From positions 1 to 64,000 of the forward strand of contig SUWY01000011.1 of assembly GCA_015061245.1 (NCBI GenBank): a stretch of 64,000 nt of DNA, read 5' to 3'. Made by a program: the position numbers and the translations under genes. The stretch comes from Bacteroidales bacterium. Its GTDB lineage: Bacteria; Bacteroidota; Bacteroidia; Bacteroidales; Marinifilaceae. The notes under the pieces are model-generated. The model made no database searches. It was not told where the DNA came from and saw only the letters and a program-made list of their open reading frames with translations. Below are positions 51,951 to 59,481 of this stretch, piece by piece (positions within the stretch are counted from its first letter, which is position 1; each line of letters starts with the position of its first letter).

Positions 51951-53912
51951 ATGAATACAAAGGTTTTTGCAGTGTTGATGCTAACCCTGATAGGGGCATT
52001 CACATTAAAAGCGCAAGATAGTTGCAAAGTTGAGTTATTACCCTTGACCGACATATCCATTACGCGTGGAGATTTTCGTGATATTCAGGAGTTGAATCAC
52101 AACTATATAAACTCGCTGAGTGTTCACAAACTTGTGGCCTCGTTTAAAATGGGAACAGGACAGAAGAGTAAAATCAAGCCCTATCCAATTCATCAAACCT
52201 CGCTAAAGAGCGACAGTTATGGTTCTGTAAACGGAGAGTTGGCAGGAGCCTATCTGAGTGCAGCGGCTAAAATGTTCCAGACAACTGCCGATAATCTGTT
52301 GCTTGATTCTGCCGATATAGTGCTGCAGGAGTTGAATAAACTTCAGGTAAGTGGAAAAAATGCCGATCCATTGCTTGCTCCGTTGCCAATGCGAGGAGTG
52401 TGGGAGGTTATTGGTAATCCTAATGTTGAGTTAAGCGAAGAGCAATATGCGCTGGCAAAAGAGACAATCTATACCGCCTCTAAATTGTTGATGGGATTGT
52501 GCGATATCTATACAATAGCAAAGCGCGATATAGCAAAACAGATAGCCGTGCTCTATGCCGATGCTTTATTGGATAGGGTATTGCAAAAGGCCTCGCCTGA
52601 AAAACAAGAGGTGCTTTATAAGTTGGGATTGGGTTCGCTTAGCAGTTCCTATCTTTCACTTTACGGAATTACTCAAAATGAGAACTACCTGAATTATGCC
52701 AAAGAGTTGATAGAGGGCTCTACAATTTGTACTCTTGATTCTCTTGCAGGGCACGATGTTAAGGTGGTGATAGGGGATATGTATGGAGCAGCGCTCTTGG
52801 GTAGATATGTTCAAGATACAGTTTATCAGGAGCTTGTCTATACTCGCTGGAATGATATAGTAGATAATTACGTTTGGTTGACCGGCGGAATTGGAGTAAA
52901 GGGAAAGTTTGTCCACAAATCGGAATTTGTAGCCATGGCTGAAGATTTGTGTGGCTCCGAGTTGTGTAATACTCTCGATTTTATGGAGTTAACACAACTA
53001 ATGTATGAAAACTATGCAGAGCAGAAGATGGTTTCATACTATGAAAGGGCCCTATATAATACACTCTATGCTGCATACGAATTGGACGGAGGAATGGCGG
53101 CATACTATTCAACCATGCGTCCGGGACACTACAAGAAGTATTCAACCCCATACGAGACCGTTTCATGTTGTGCTCAGGCGGCATACGAATTTGCAGCACA
53201 ATTTACCCAAATGGTTTACGCTCATGCCGATTCTGCTTTATATGTAAATATGTTTGTTCCCTCGTCTATGTGGTGCGAGGAGTTGGGTATCTCTCTTATG
53301 CAGCAGACAAAATTCCCACATCAGGGCAGAACTACACTCTTTATAACCGACGCTCCGGGTAACGAGTTCTCAATCTTTTTGCGCCATGCCGATTGGTCAT
53401 TGTCAAATGTATCGAATGCCTTTATCAATGGAGTGCGCTATAAGCTGGAGCCAAATGAGAATGGATATGTTGAGTTGCACCACGCTTGGAAGGAGGGCGA
53501 TGTTATAACTCTGAATCTAACTCAGCAACTTGATTTGAATACAATGGGTGATAATCAAGAGTATGTTGCATTTTCGTATGGTCCTGTGTTGCTTGGTGCA
53601 GATATTGGAAACTATGGTCTTTACTACGATGATTTCTTTGGTACCAATAGAATGGCTCCGACCGAGAAGATTAGTGTTGAGAGCAATGTGCCAATGTTCT
53701 ATGTTGAGCCCTCGCTTATTAAAAAAGGAGTTACAAAGGTTCCGGGCGAGGATGCAAAGTTTACGGTTGGTACAACTGTGATAACCGAAAAGGTTGATTT
53801 ACTGCCTTGGTATGACATTCGCTTTACCCGTTCGGCAACTCTTTTCCGTCGCTACGATTCTCGCGATGAAGCCGATGATGTTCGCTCAAGGGCTGCCGTG
53901 ACTACGAATTAG
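51951..53912 (+). CDS. GH127-type beta-L-arabinofuranosidase (DUF1680)
   Basis: 653 residues with a signal peptide (ending LKAQ). The catalytic domain is an alpha/alpha barrel, and the zinc-cysteine site known for GH127 is visible: Glu and Cys in SELCNT near residue 342 and the Cys pair in ETVSCCAQ near 405. A beta-sandwich follows. In the established mechanism one of the paired cysteines is the nucleophile. It would take arabinofuranose from plant glycans, complementing the xylan functions next door, though from its own promoter. Confidence 0.85.
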   Translation: MNTKVFAVLMLTLIGAFTLKAQDSCKVELLPLTDISITRGDFRDIQELNHNYINSLSVHKLVASFKMGTGQKSKIKPYPIHQTSLKSDSYGSVNGELAGAYLSAAAKMFQTTADNLLLDSADIVLQELNKLQVSGKNADPLLAPLPMRGVWEVIGNPNVELSEEQYALAKETIYTASKLLMGLCDIYTIAKRDIAKQIAVLYADALLDRVLQKASPEKQEVLYKLGLGSLSSSYLSLYGITQNENYLNYAKELIEGSTICTLDSLAGHDVKVVIGDMYGAALLGRYVQDTVYQELVYTRWNDIVDNYVWLTGGIGVKGKFVHKSEFVAMAEDLCGSELCNTLDFMELTQLMYENYAEQKMVSYYERALYNTLYAAYELDGGMAAYYSTMRPGHYKKYSTPYETVSCCAQAAYEFAAQFTQMVYAHADSALYVNMFVPSSMWCEELGISLMQQTKFPHQGRTTLFITDAPGNEFSIFLRHADWSLSNVSNAFINGVRYKLEPNENGYVELHHAWKEGDVITLNLTQQLDLNTMGDNQEYVAFSYGPVLLGADIGNYGLYYDDFFGTNRMAPTEKISVESNVPMFYVEPSLIKKGVTKVPGEDAKFTVGTTVITEKVDLLPWYDIRFTRSATLFRRYDSRDEADDVRSRAAVTTN

Positions 53913-53921
53913 AGGAGGGCT

Positions 53922-53979
53922 CCGGTGGGGCCCTTACAACAAATTAAATAGTTCAATCGCTAATGTGATTTCTTTTTAC
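53922..53979 (+). repeat. Dispersed repeat copy A, ending in a terminator hairpin
   Basis: A 56-58-base segment (CCGGTGGGGCCCTTACAAC...) that recurs at 58499-58556 with one difference. It includes a stem AATCGC/GTGATT (53955-53960 with 53965-53970) followed by T-rich sequence, which can end the GH127 transcript. Confidence 0.8.
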
Positions 53980-54006
53980 GTTCTTTTATTATGTTGTATT
54001 ATGTAT

Positions 54007-54014
54007 TATATTTG
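54007..54014 (+). promoter_or_regulatory. Upstream -7 box before hicA
   Basis: TATATTTG matches TAnnTTTG. It would give a ~100-base leader to hicA and pass through the second promoter and the operator. Confidence 0.4.
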
Positions 54015-54089
54015 CAACATAAAATAAAAGACATTGTAAGAATAATGGAAAAAAGTCCTATTTTATTTTGTTTTTATATGGAGATATTC

Positions 54090-54097
54090 TATTTTTG
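54090..54097 (+). promoter_or_regulatory. Proximal -7 box of hicAB
   Basis: TATTTTTG matches TAnnTTTG, 24 bases before the hicA start codon. The perfect inverted repeat at 54103-54119 covers the start site. Confidence 0.6.
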
Positions 54098-54102
54098 CAA
54101 TG

Positions 54103-54119
54103 TCCTAAATAGTTTAGGA
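54103..54119. promoter_or_regulatory. HicAB operator palindrome
   Basis: TCCTAAA and TTTAGGA form a perfect 7-base inverted repeat with a 3-base spacer, ending one base before the hicA ATG. HicB antitoxins with a DNA-binding domain repress their own promoter, so this is the probable binding site. Confidence 0.65.
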
Positions 54120-54120
54120 T

Positions 54121-54303
54121 ATGAAATATTCGGAATTTCACAGGTTAATCATTAAGAACGGCTGGAGATTTCATCATGCAGTTGGAAGTCACTATTTTTA
54201 TGAAAAGGATGGGAAACTATCAGAACCGGTTCCTTTTCATGGATCTGCAGAGATGTGGGAACCGCTAAGAAAAAAAATTGCAAAGGGATTAAAGTTAAGA
54301 TGA
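54121..54303 (+). CDS. hicA: HicA-type toxin
   Basis: 60 residues. The dsRBD-like HicA fold is shown by MKYSEFHRLIIKNGWRF, the catalytic His in GSHYFYEKDG (residues ~22-31) and the family end VPFHGSAEMWEPLRKKIAKGLKL (in part). HicA is an mRNA interferase neutralised by HicB. The antitoxin gene starts 4 bases after it stops. The pair sits between dispersed repeats and a tRNA-Val gene, a place typical of acquired modules. Confidence 0.88.
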   Translation: MKYSEFHRLIIKNGWRFHHAVGSHYFYEKDGKLSEPVPFHGSAEMWEPLRKKIAKGLKLR

Positions 54304-54307
54304 GGCT

Positions 54308-54706
54308 ATGAAAAAACTTTTGATTCGTGTAGGTGCAAGCAAAGACTTTTATGGGGCTTTTGCCGTTGAATATAATGGCATTTGGGCAAGTGGCAAAACG
54401 GTAGCAGAATGTAAAGAGAATGTTGAGCAAGCTATTTCTCTTATAAAGTCCGAGTTGCCTGTAGACCAATGGCCCGAAATTCTCAAAGATGAGTATGAGA
54501 TAGTATGGCAGTATGATGTGCAGAGTTTATTGCAGTTCTATTCAAAATATTTTACAAATACGGCTTTACAAAGAATGACAGGAATTCATCATAAGCAGTT
54601 GTGGAATTATTTGCATGGAGTATCAACTCCACGTGCTGCGGCAAAGCAGAAGATAGAGGATGCTTTTCATAAGTTAGGAGCAGAACTTATGTCTATAAAA
54701 TTGTAG
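54308..54706 (+). CDS. hicB: HicB-type antitoxin
   Basis: 132 residues. The N-terminal HicB domain is recognisable by FYGAFAVEYNGIWASGKTVAECKENV (in part) and the C-terminal ~50 residues form a helix-turn-helix (NTALQRMTGIHHKQLWNYLHGVSTPRAA, in part), which binds the operator. It inhibits HicA and autoregulates. The pair is in the usual toxin-first order. Confidence 0.85.
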   Translation: MKKLLIRVGASKDFYGAFAVEYNGIWASGKTVAECKENVEQAISLIKSELPVDQWPEILKDEYEIVWQYDVQSLLQFYSKYFTNTALQRMTGIHHKQLWNYLHGVSTPRAAAKQKIEDAFHKLGAELMSIKL

Positions 54707-54728
54707 TTTTGAGTGGGGATGTAGATTC

Positions 54729-54776
54729 GGGATTGGCTCACGTTGTTCGCCCATCCCTTCGGTGGGGCCCTTACAA
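54729..54776 (+). repeat. Dispersed repeat copy B
   Basis: GGATTGGCTCACGTTGTTCG... (30 bases) is identical to 58463-58492, followed by GGTGGGGCCCTTACAA as in copies A and C. GGGAT/ATCCC and GG/CC inside it can form an imperfect hairpin. Confidence 0.8.
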
Positions 54777-54788
54777 AGAAATTTAATG

Positions 54789-54809
54789 AAGGAGCTTTGC
54801 TCCTTTTTT
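54789..54809 (+). terminator. Terminator after hicAB
   Basis: AAGGAGC (54789-54795) pairs with GCTCCTT (54799-54805) around three T, followed by more T. It ends plus-strand transcription before the tRNA-Val gene. Confidence 0.85.
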
Positions 54810-54860
54810 GTTTTATGTATATCCATATTTTTGAGCAAGCTCAAATACGTATATACATAA

Positions 54861-54888
54861 AACAAAAGGTCAGCTTTTGCTGACCTTT
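54861..54888 (-). terminator. Terminator of tRNA-Val copy 1
   Basis: Perfect 10-bp stem (54865-54874 with 54879-54888) around four T; the minus-strand T-run is the A-rich 54858-54868. It lies 14 bases beyond the tRNA 3' end. Confidence 0.8.
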
Positions 54889-54902
54889 ATTAAATTTCTT
54901 TG

Positions 54903-54977
54903 TGGGCGATGAGGGATTCGAACCCCCGACCCTCTGGGTGTAAACCAGATGCTCTGAACCAACTGAGCTAATCGCCC
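54903..54977 (-). tRNA. tRNA-Val (anticodon TAC), copy 1
   Basis: 75 bases fold as a full cloverleaf: acceptor GGGCGAT/ATCGCCC, D stem GCTC/GAGC, anticodon stem TCTGG/CCAGA with loop TTTACAC (anticodon TAC) and a TTCGAAT T-loop. The discriminator is A and CCA is not encoded. Identical to the copy at 58756. Confidence 0.96.
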
Positions 54978-54987
54978 GATTGCGGTG

Positions 54988-54995
54988 CAAAATTA
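54988..54995 (-). promoter_or_regulatory. -7 box of tRNA-Val copy 1
   Basis: The minus strand reads TAATTTTG, 11 bases before the tRNA 5' end. The same box and spacing recur at the second copy. Confidence 0.65.
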
Positions 54996-55022
54996 TATCT
55001 AATTTTTTAATCTGCAAAATTT

Positions 55023-56090
55023 TTAGCTACTTTTTTTCATGAAGGCAATTACAATGTCGCCTTCGTTCAGTTTCATTCCTTTGTATACTGTCGCTAAAGT
55101 GGTTGAGTGGTAACCGATTAAGGTGTTATTGTCTTGCCATTTCATAAGAAAGGGCAATTCGTTTTTGCCATATTCAATAATCCCGTAAATCGACGTTTTG
55201 TCCTTAATATTGTATAGGCATACATTTAGATTATTGTGTAAATTGTATGAAAAGAGTATGTGGTTATCTAAAATGAAGCCTCGGTACAATGCAGCTTTTG
55301 ATTCTGTAATCTCTTTGTATTGATCGTCGGGGTGTATGTTGTAGGTGTTAAAGTCAATATTTACAGAGGTGTAGATGCTGTCTTTGGTGAGTTCTTTGAT
55401 TGTGTTTTTAAAATCTGGTATATAGTATATTTTTGAGTTGTGTTTTGTAAAAGCGTAGCCGAGGGAGATGCTGAAAGGTAGATTAGACATATTTAAGCCA
55501 TCATCAAATTCCGATATGATTTCTCCTTGAAGGTTACAGCAGTATATTTTTATATCTCCGTTATAAATCGAGAAACCTCGCCCCCATAAAGTATCATTAA
55601 TTACAGAGAAAGCAAGGGTTTTCAAAGGTAATTCAAAATCGCTAATTCGATTAAGGAGTGAATCATAGACCGTGATTGTGTTTTGCACATTGTCAAGCAG
55701 ATATAGTCTGTTTTTATCTACATCAATATCGCATATATCTATGTGTTCATTGGGACCTCGTCCAATATTGAAAAGACCATTAATATACTCTCCGCTCTTT
55801 TTATCGAATTGATATATGTACGAGGTCTGTTGTTCAAGTATGTATAACTTATCATCGGAATCAAATGCCATATCCCAAATTGTTCCGATGAATTTTGTTG
55901 TATCGGCAGTGAATTTTAATTGAATAAATGAGGTGTCAAGTTGTAACTCCTTTGAAGATATGGTGCGATTTACAATATTATCTAACTCAATGTTGTATAG
56001 AGTTGAACTATTTTTTGGTTGGCAGCATCCATGAATGAGGAGGGTTGTTATTATGGCAACGATATGCAGTACAATATTGTAGTGTCTCAT
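55023..56090 (-). CDS. Six-bladed beta-propeller lipoprotein
   Basis: 355 residues from the ATG at 56090; a longer frame to 56216 runs through direct repeats and the next gene's promoter and is unlikely to be translated. Lipobox LLIHGC. The body has repeated propeller strands with YxxD/LYxLD turns (KLYILEQQTSYIYQFD, NRLYLLDNVQNTITVYD), like the DUF4934/NHL-type propellers of Bacteroidales. Ligand unknown. It lies between tRNA-Val copy 1 and the divergent MATE gene. Confidence 0.8.
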   Translation of the reverse strand: MRHYNIVLHIVAIITTLLIHGCCQPKNSSTLYNIELDNIVNRTISSKELQLDTSFIQLKFTADTTKFIGTIWDMAFDSDDKLYILEQQTSYIYQFDKKSGEYINGLFNIGRGPNEHIDICDIDVDKNRLYLLDNVQNTITVYDSLLNRISDFELPLKTLAFSVINDTLWGRGFSIYNGDIKIYCCNLQGEIISEFDDGLNMSNLPFSISLGYAFTKHNSKIYYIPDFKNTIKELTKDSIYTSVNIDFNTYNIHPDDQYKEITESKAALYRGFILDNHILFSYNLHNNLNVCLYNIKDKTSIYGIIEYGKNELPFLMKWQDNNTLIGYHSTTLATVYKGMKLNEGDIVIAFMKKSS

Positions 56091-56094
56091 GCTC

Positions 56095-56148
56095 AATTCT
56101 TTTTTGTTGAATACTATTCTGGATAAAGTTAATTCTTTTTTGTTGAAT
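56095..56148. repeat. Pair of 18-base direct repeats in a divergent promoter region
   Basis: AATTCTTTTTTGTTGAAT occurs at 56095-56112 and 56131-56148, 36 bases apart, between the propeller lipoprotein start and the MATE -7 box. Possible twin regulator sites. Confidence 0.7.
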
Positions 56149-56154
56149 CTGTTG

Positions 56155-56162
56155 TACCTTTG
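56155..56162 (+). promoter_or_regulatory. -7 box of the MATE transporter gene
   Basis: TACCTTTG matches TAnnTTTG, 25 bases before the start codon at 56187. Confidence 0.6.
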
Positions 56163-56186
56163 TGTCCGTTTTGAAATTGTGAAAGT

Positions 56187-57527
56187 ATGGCAAGTAAGGC
56201 GTTGGATTTTGAACATGGTAATGTATATTCTCTTTTCTATAAGTTATTGATACCTACACTTGTGGGAACGTTGACAATGGCAGCGGTAACCACTATTGAT
56301 GGTATCTTTATTGGTCAGGGAGTTGGAGCTGCAGGTGTTGCTGCGGTTAATATTGCTGTACCTATATACCAAATCATGGGAGGTGTCTATTTGATGATTG
56401 CGGTAGGGTGTTCTGTTGTGGCCTCGATTCATGTTTCTCAGAAAGATATAGCGTTGGCTCGAGTCAAAATTACACAGGCTTTGCTTTTTACGGTGTTTGT
56501 GGCAGCTCTAATCAACATTATTGGATTCTCTTTTCCGCATCAGGTGGCTAAGCTGTTAGGAGCATCGGAAACCCTTATGCCACAGGTGGTTGATTATATG
56601 TTATGGGTACTTCCGAGTTTTCTTTTTCAAGTGTGGGCTGGTGTCGGACTTTTTGTGATTCGCTTGGATGGAGCGCCACGCTATGCAATGTGGTGTAATA
56701 TAATCCCGGCAATAATGAATGCTTTTCTTGATTGGCTATTTATTTTCCCCTTGGGAATGGGAGTCAAGGGTGCTGCAATTGCAACCTCGATAAGCATGTC
56801 TTTTGGAGGTTTAATGGCAATGGCATATCTCTTTTTCTTTGCTAAAGACTTAAAAGTCATTTCTATAGATATTTCCGGGCGAGGTTTCATCTCTTGGGCA
56901 CGTAATATTGCTTATCAATGCAAGATTGGATCATCAACATTGCTTGGTGAGCTAACTTTGGCAGTGTTGATTTATGTGGGAAATCTGACCTTTATGAAGT
57001 ATTTGGGAGATATTGGTGTGGGTGCCTTTGGAATAGCCTGTTATTATATGCCCTTTTTCTTTATGATTGGAAATGCTGTCGCGCAATCGGCTCAGCCTAT
57101 TATTAGTTACAACTACGGAATAGGACGATGGAAAGAGATAAAAATGGCGAGTAGTTTAATGTATGTAACCTCGCTCATGATGGGAGTTATTGTAACTCTG
57201 CTCTTTATCTTGATTCCGGATAAGTTGGTGGCTCTCTTTGTGGATACTCGTAGTGATGCCGGAGTGGTGGCTATCAATGGATTCCCATATCTGGCTGTCG
57301 GCATAATCTCCTTTATTCTGAATGTGTCAGTAATCGGTTATTATCAGAGCATAGAGCAGGTTAAGAGTGCAACTCTGTTTGTCTGCTTGCGAGGATTCCT
57401 GTTCCTGATACCATGTTTTATTCTGTTGCCTCAGTTTCTGCATATACGCGGAATCTGGCTTGCTATGCCAATGGCAGAACTGCTTACAACGTTAGTTATT
57501 ATAGGAAAAACATTGCTACGCCGATAA
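56187..57527 (+). CDS. MATE family efflux transporter
   Basis: 446 residues, about 12 membrane helices in two pseudo-symmetric halves. Family features include IPTLVGTLTMAAVTTIDGIFIGQGVG near residue 20 (split), and AQSAQPIISYNYGIGRWKEI near 290. These proteins exchange Na+ or H+ for drugs or other cations. Substrate not predictable. Its last 29 bases overlap the end of the convergent EamA transporter gene. Confidence 0.9.
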   Translation: MASKALDFEHGNVYSLFYKLLIPTLVGTLTMAAVTTIDGIFIGQGVGAAGVAAVNIAVPIYQIMGGVYLMIAVGCSVVASIHVSQKDIALARVKITQALLFTVFVAALINIIGFSFPHQVAKLLGASETLMPQVVDYMLWVLPSFLFQVWAGVGLFVIRLDGAPRYAMWCNIIPAIMNAFLDWLFIFPLGMGVKGAAIATSISMSFGGLMAMAYLFFFAKDLKVISIDISGRGFISWARNIAYQCKIGSSTLLGELTLAVLIYVGNLTFMKYLGDIGVGAFGIACYYMPFFFMIGNAVAQSAQPIISYNYGIGRWKEIKMASSLMYVTSLMMGVIVTLLFILIPDKLVALFVDTRSDAGVVAINGFPYLAVGIISFILNVSVIGYYQSIEQVKSATLFVCLRGFLFLIPCFILLPQFLHIRGIWLAMPMAELLTTLVIIGKTLLRR

Positions 57528-58428
57528 CGCTGGTAATTGCTCCGGCAATCTCGAATTTGGTGATTTTCTGCTTTTGCCATAACCAGGCCGGAAGTAGAAT
57601 AATGATGGGTGAGAGTGCCATTAGAGTACTGGCCACACCGCTGCTTGTCATTTGTACTGCAACCAAAGAGAATCCTACTCCTACGAATGGACCGAAAATT
57701 GTTCCAAGAAAGATTGATAGGGCGGCCTTTTTATCGGTGAATGCCGGCTTTGTCTGCTTTATTCCACCGTGCAATGCCACAATAATTCCAAATACAACGG
57801 TAGCTATAACCATTCTGATTCCCGATGCCGAGAATGGAATCATGCTCTTTACAATCTCGGGGGCATTAGCAGCAGCTGCGGTATAGTACTCCATACCAAT
57901 TTTGCTGAGTACGATGCCTGTTCCTTGTCCGACTCCCGCACCGATTGCTAACAATACGCCCTTAAGTGGAAGTTTGATTTTCACCTTGTGCGACTCTCTG
58001 TCTTTTCCCAGGATGCTCATGGCAATTCCTGCCATAGTTACCAACATTCCCAGAATTGCAGAGAAGCCCATCTTCTCGTTTAATGAGAAGAATGCCAATA
58101 TCGCTGCTACAGGAGGTGCGAGGGTCATGAATAGCTGTGAAAATCGAGAGCCGATTATAACGTAGGCGCTATACAGACAAATGTCTCCGAATACAAATCC
58201 AATAAGTCCCGATAGCGACATCCATAGCCATGTGTAACTATCTGTGTATAGTGGAATTGCTGAGCCGGTAACTACTAGTAATAGAATTGCGGTCATTAGT
58301 AGGGAGAGGGTGATTCTTATCCAGTTTACCGGTAATGAGCTGATTCGTTTGCTTGCGTACTCCATGCAGAGTGCGCATATTGTCCATGAGATGGATACGG
58401 CAATTGAGATTAGTTCTCCTGTGAACAT
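57499..58428 (-). CDS. EamA/DMT family transporter
   Basis: 309 residues with ten hydrophobic segments in two EamA repeats (~5-140 and ~155-305). The end of each half carries the conserved pattern: LTLAPPVAAILAFFSLNEKMG-like MTLAPPVAAILAFFSLNEK and LMALSPIIILLPAWLWQKQ. Probably exports or takes up metabolites. It converges on the MATE gene with an overlap of 29 bases. Confidence 0.88.
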   Translation of the reverse strand: MFTGELISIAVSISWTICALCMEYASKRISSLPVNWIRITLSLLMTAILLLVVTGSAIPLYTDSYTWLWMSLSGLIGFVFGDICLYSAYVIIGSRFSQLFMTLAPPVAAILAFFSLNEKMGFSAILGMLVTMAGIAMSILGKDRESHKVKIKLPLKGVLLAIGAGVGQGTGIVLSKIGMEYYTAAAANAPEIVKSMIPFSASGIRMVIATVVFGIIVALHGGIKQTKPAFTDKKAALSIFLGTIFGPFVGVGFSLVAVQMTSSGVASTLMALSPIIILLPAWLWQKQKITKFEIAGAITSVIGVAMFFL

Positions 58429-58462
58429 AGTATTGTGTGTTGGTTTTGTGTTTGTTGGGTGG

Positions 58463-58556
58463 GGATTGGCTCACGTTGTTCGCCCATCCCTTAACCTCCC
58501 GGTGGGGCCCTTACAACAAATTAAATAGTTCAATCGCTAATGCGATTTCTTTTTTT
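58463..58556 (+). repeat. Dispersed repeat copy C with terminator hairpin
   Basis: Combines both halves seen singly elsewhere: the 30-base GGATTGGCTCACG... block (58463-58492, identical to copy B) and the 58-base CCGGTGGGGCCC... block (58499-58556, near-identical to copy A). The stem AATCGC/GCGATT (58532-58537 with 58542-58547) followed by seven or more T is a good plus-strand terminator. Confidence 0.85.
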
Positions 58557-58573
58557 GTTATCATCCATATTTC

Positions 58574-58632
58574 GGGATTGACCTTTACTTCGTAAAGCTC
58601 CATCCCTTTCGCTCCGCGGGTACCCTTGCAAA
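58574..58632 (+). repeat. Diverged dispersed repeat copy D
   Basis: GGGATTGACCTTTACTTCGT... CATCCCTTTCGCTCCG...GGGTACCCTTGCAAAG follows the layout of copies B and C (GGATTGGC..., CATCCCTT, GGGGCCCTTACAAAG) with many changes. It also contains a CTTTAC/GTAAAG hairpin. The gene-free region 58429-58755 consists almost wholly of such repeats and hairpins. Confidence 0.55.
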
Positions 58633-58640
58633 GTGAAAAC

Positions 58641-58666
58641 GGTCATTGTTTTACAATGACCACGTT
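58641..58666. terminator. Hairpin in the repeat-rich gap before tRNA-Val copy 2
   Basis: Perfect 9-bp stem GGTCATTGT/ACAATGACC (58641-58649 with 58653-58661) around three T, then AC and five T. Confidence 0.7.
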
Positions 58667-58719
58667 TTTGCTTTAGTGTAATCCGTTTACAAACAAGTTT
58701 GTACGAATTCCCCTAAAAC

Positions 58720-58743
58720 AAAAACGGTCAGCTTGCGCTGACC
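58720..58743 (-). terminator. Terminator of tRNA-Val copy 2
   Basis: GGTCAGC/GCTGACC (58726-58732 with 58737-58743) around a 4-base loop, with the A-rich 58715-58724 giving the minus-strand T-run. The stem shares GGTCAGC/GCTGACC with the hairpin behind copy 1. Confidence 0.75.
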
Positions 58744-58755
58744 ATTTTCTCTTTG

Positions 58756-58830
58756 TGGGCGATGAGGGATTCGAACCCCCGACCCTCTGGGTGTAAACCA
58801 GATGCTCTGAACCAACTGAGCTAATCGCCC
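58756..58830 (-). tRNA. tRNA-Val (anticodon TAC), copy 2
   Basis: Identical over all 75 bases to copy 1 at 54903-54977. No encoded CCA. The similarity extends beyond the tRNA on both sides: the promoter flank and the downstream GGTCAGC hairpin are recognisably the same. Confidence 0.96.
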
Positions 58831-58841
58831 GATTGCGGATG

Positions 58842-58849
58842 CAAAATTA
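58842..58849 (-). promoter_or_regulatory. -7 box of tRNA-Val copy 2
   Basis: The minus strand reads TAATTTTG, 12 bases before the tRNA 5' end, in a flank about 80% like that of copy 1. Confidence 0.65.
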
Positions 58850-58948
58850 CACCTATTTTTTAAAACCGCAAAATTTTTGAGAGTTTTTTTGTGAAAATCT
58901 TTGTTTTCTTGCAGATTTCCAGACTGATTCCAATAAAATACGGGGTTT

Positions 58949-59353
58949 TTACTTAAGATAATCAGCAAAAACCTCATCAAAAAGCTCTCCTCGGGTTAGT
59001 TTTCCATGGTCAACCAATATGCTTTCAACCTTACCGCGAGTGCACAGTTTGTTGTCGCCTACGCGATAAATATCTTGATTGAAAACAAGTTTAGCTCCAT
59101 CGCGCTCAATGTTTATACCTACAATGTATTTGTCTCCGCTACGTAGAGACTCTTTATATTGTATAGTAACCTTTGCAACCATGGCATCAATTCCGTCATC
59201 ATGAAGTTTTCCGAAATTTACTCCAACCGATTCCAAAAACTCATGACGTGCGTGTTCCATGTAGTGTTGGTAGTTGGCATTGTTGACAATACCTTGCAGG
59301 TCACACTCGTAATCGCGAACTTTTTGTTCCAATATGAACATATACTCTTTCAT
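58949..59353 (-). CDS. Hotdog-fold acyl-CoA thioesterase
   Basis: 134 residues from the ATG at 59353; earlier in-frame starts would lie at or before the promoter. Family features: VRDYECDLQGIVNNANYQHYMEHAR (in part) near residue 11, where Asp and the N-terminal helix form the 4-hydroxybenzoyl-CoA-thioesterase/YbgC type active site, then KVTIQYKESLRSGD. It hydrolyses acyl-CoA or acyl-ACP thioesters; the acyl chain is not predictable. Divergent from yebC. Confidence 0.88.
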   Translation of the reverse strand: MKEYMFILEQKVRDYECDLQGIVNNANYQHYMEHARHEFLESVGVNFGKLHDDGIDAMVAKVTIQYKESLRSGDKYIVGINIERDGAKLVFNQDIYRVGDNKLCTRGKVESILVDHGKLTRGELFDEVFADYLK

Positions 59354-59394
59354 ATCTATTGAATTTCTAAGTGATGTTGTATATTTTCTAACGG

Positions 59395-59402
59395 CAAAGT
59401 TA
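59395..59402 (-). promoter_or_regulatory. -7 box of the thioesterase gene
   Basis: The minus strand reads TAACTTTG, 41 bases before the ATG at 59353. It faces away from the yebC promoter, 21 bases away. Confidence 0.6.
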
Positions 59403-59423
59403 AGAAAAATAACCAATTTACAT

Positions 59424-59431
59424 TAACTTTG
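59424..59431 (+). promoter_or_regulatory. -7 box of yebC
   Basis: TAACTTTG, 50 bases before the yebC start. With the box at 59395-59402 it forms a divergent pair carrying the same sequence. Confidence 0.6.
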
Positions 59432-59481
59432 CACCTTTGAGATAAAAATCATAAGTTCGAGATTATTTAAAAACTAATAAT

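Noticed and set aside
55023-56216. Longer N-terminus of the propeller lipoprotein to 56216
   Set aside because: The extension covers the 18-base direct repeats and the MATE promoter and would hide the lipoprotein signal peptide.
54903-58830. Integrated mobile element between tRNA-Val copies
   Set aside because: No integrase, transposase or phage gene lies between them; kept only as a duplication finding.
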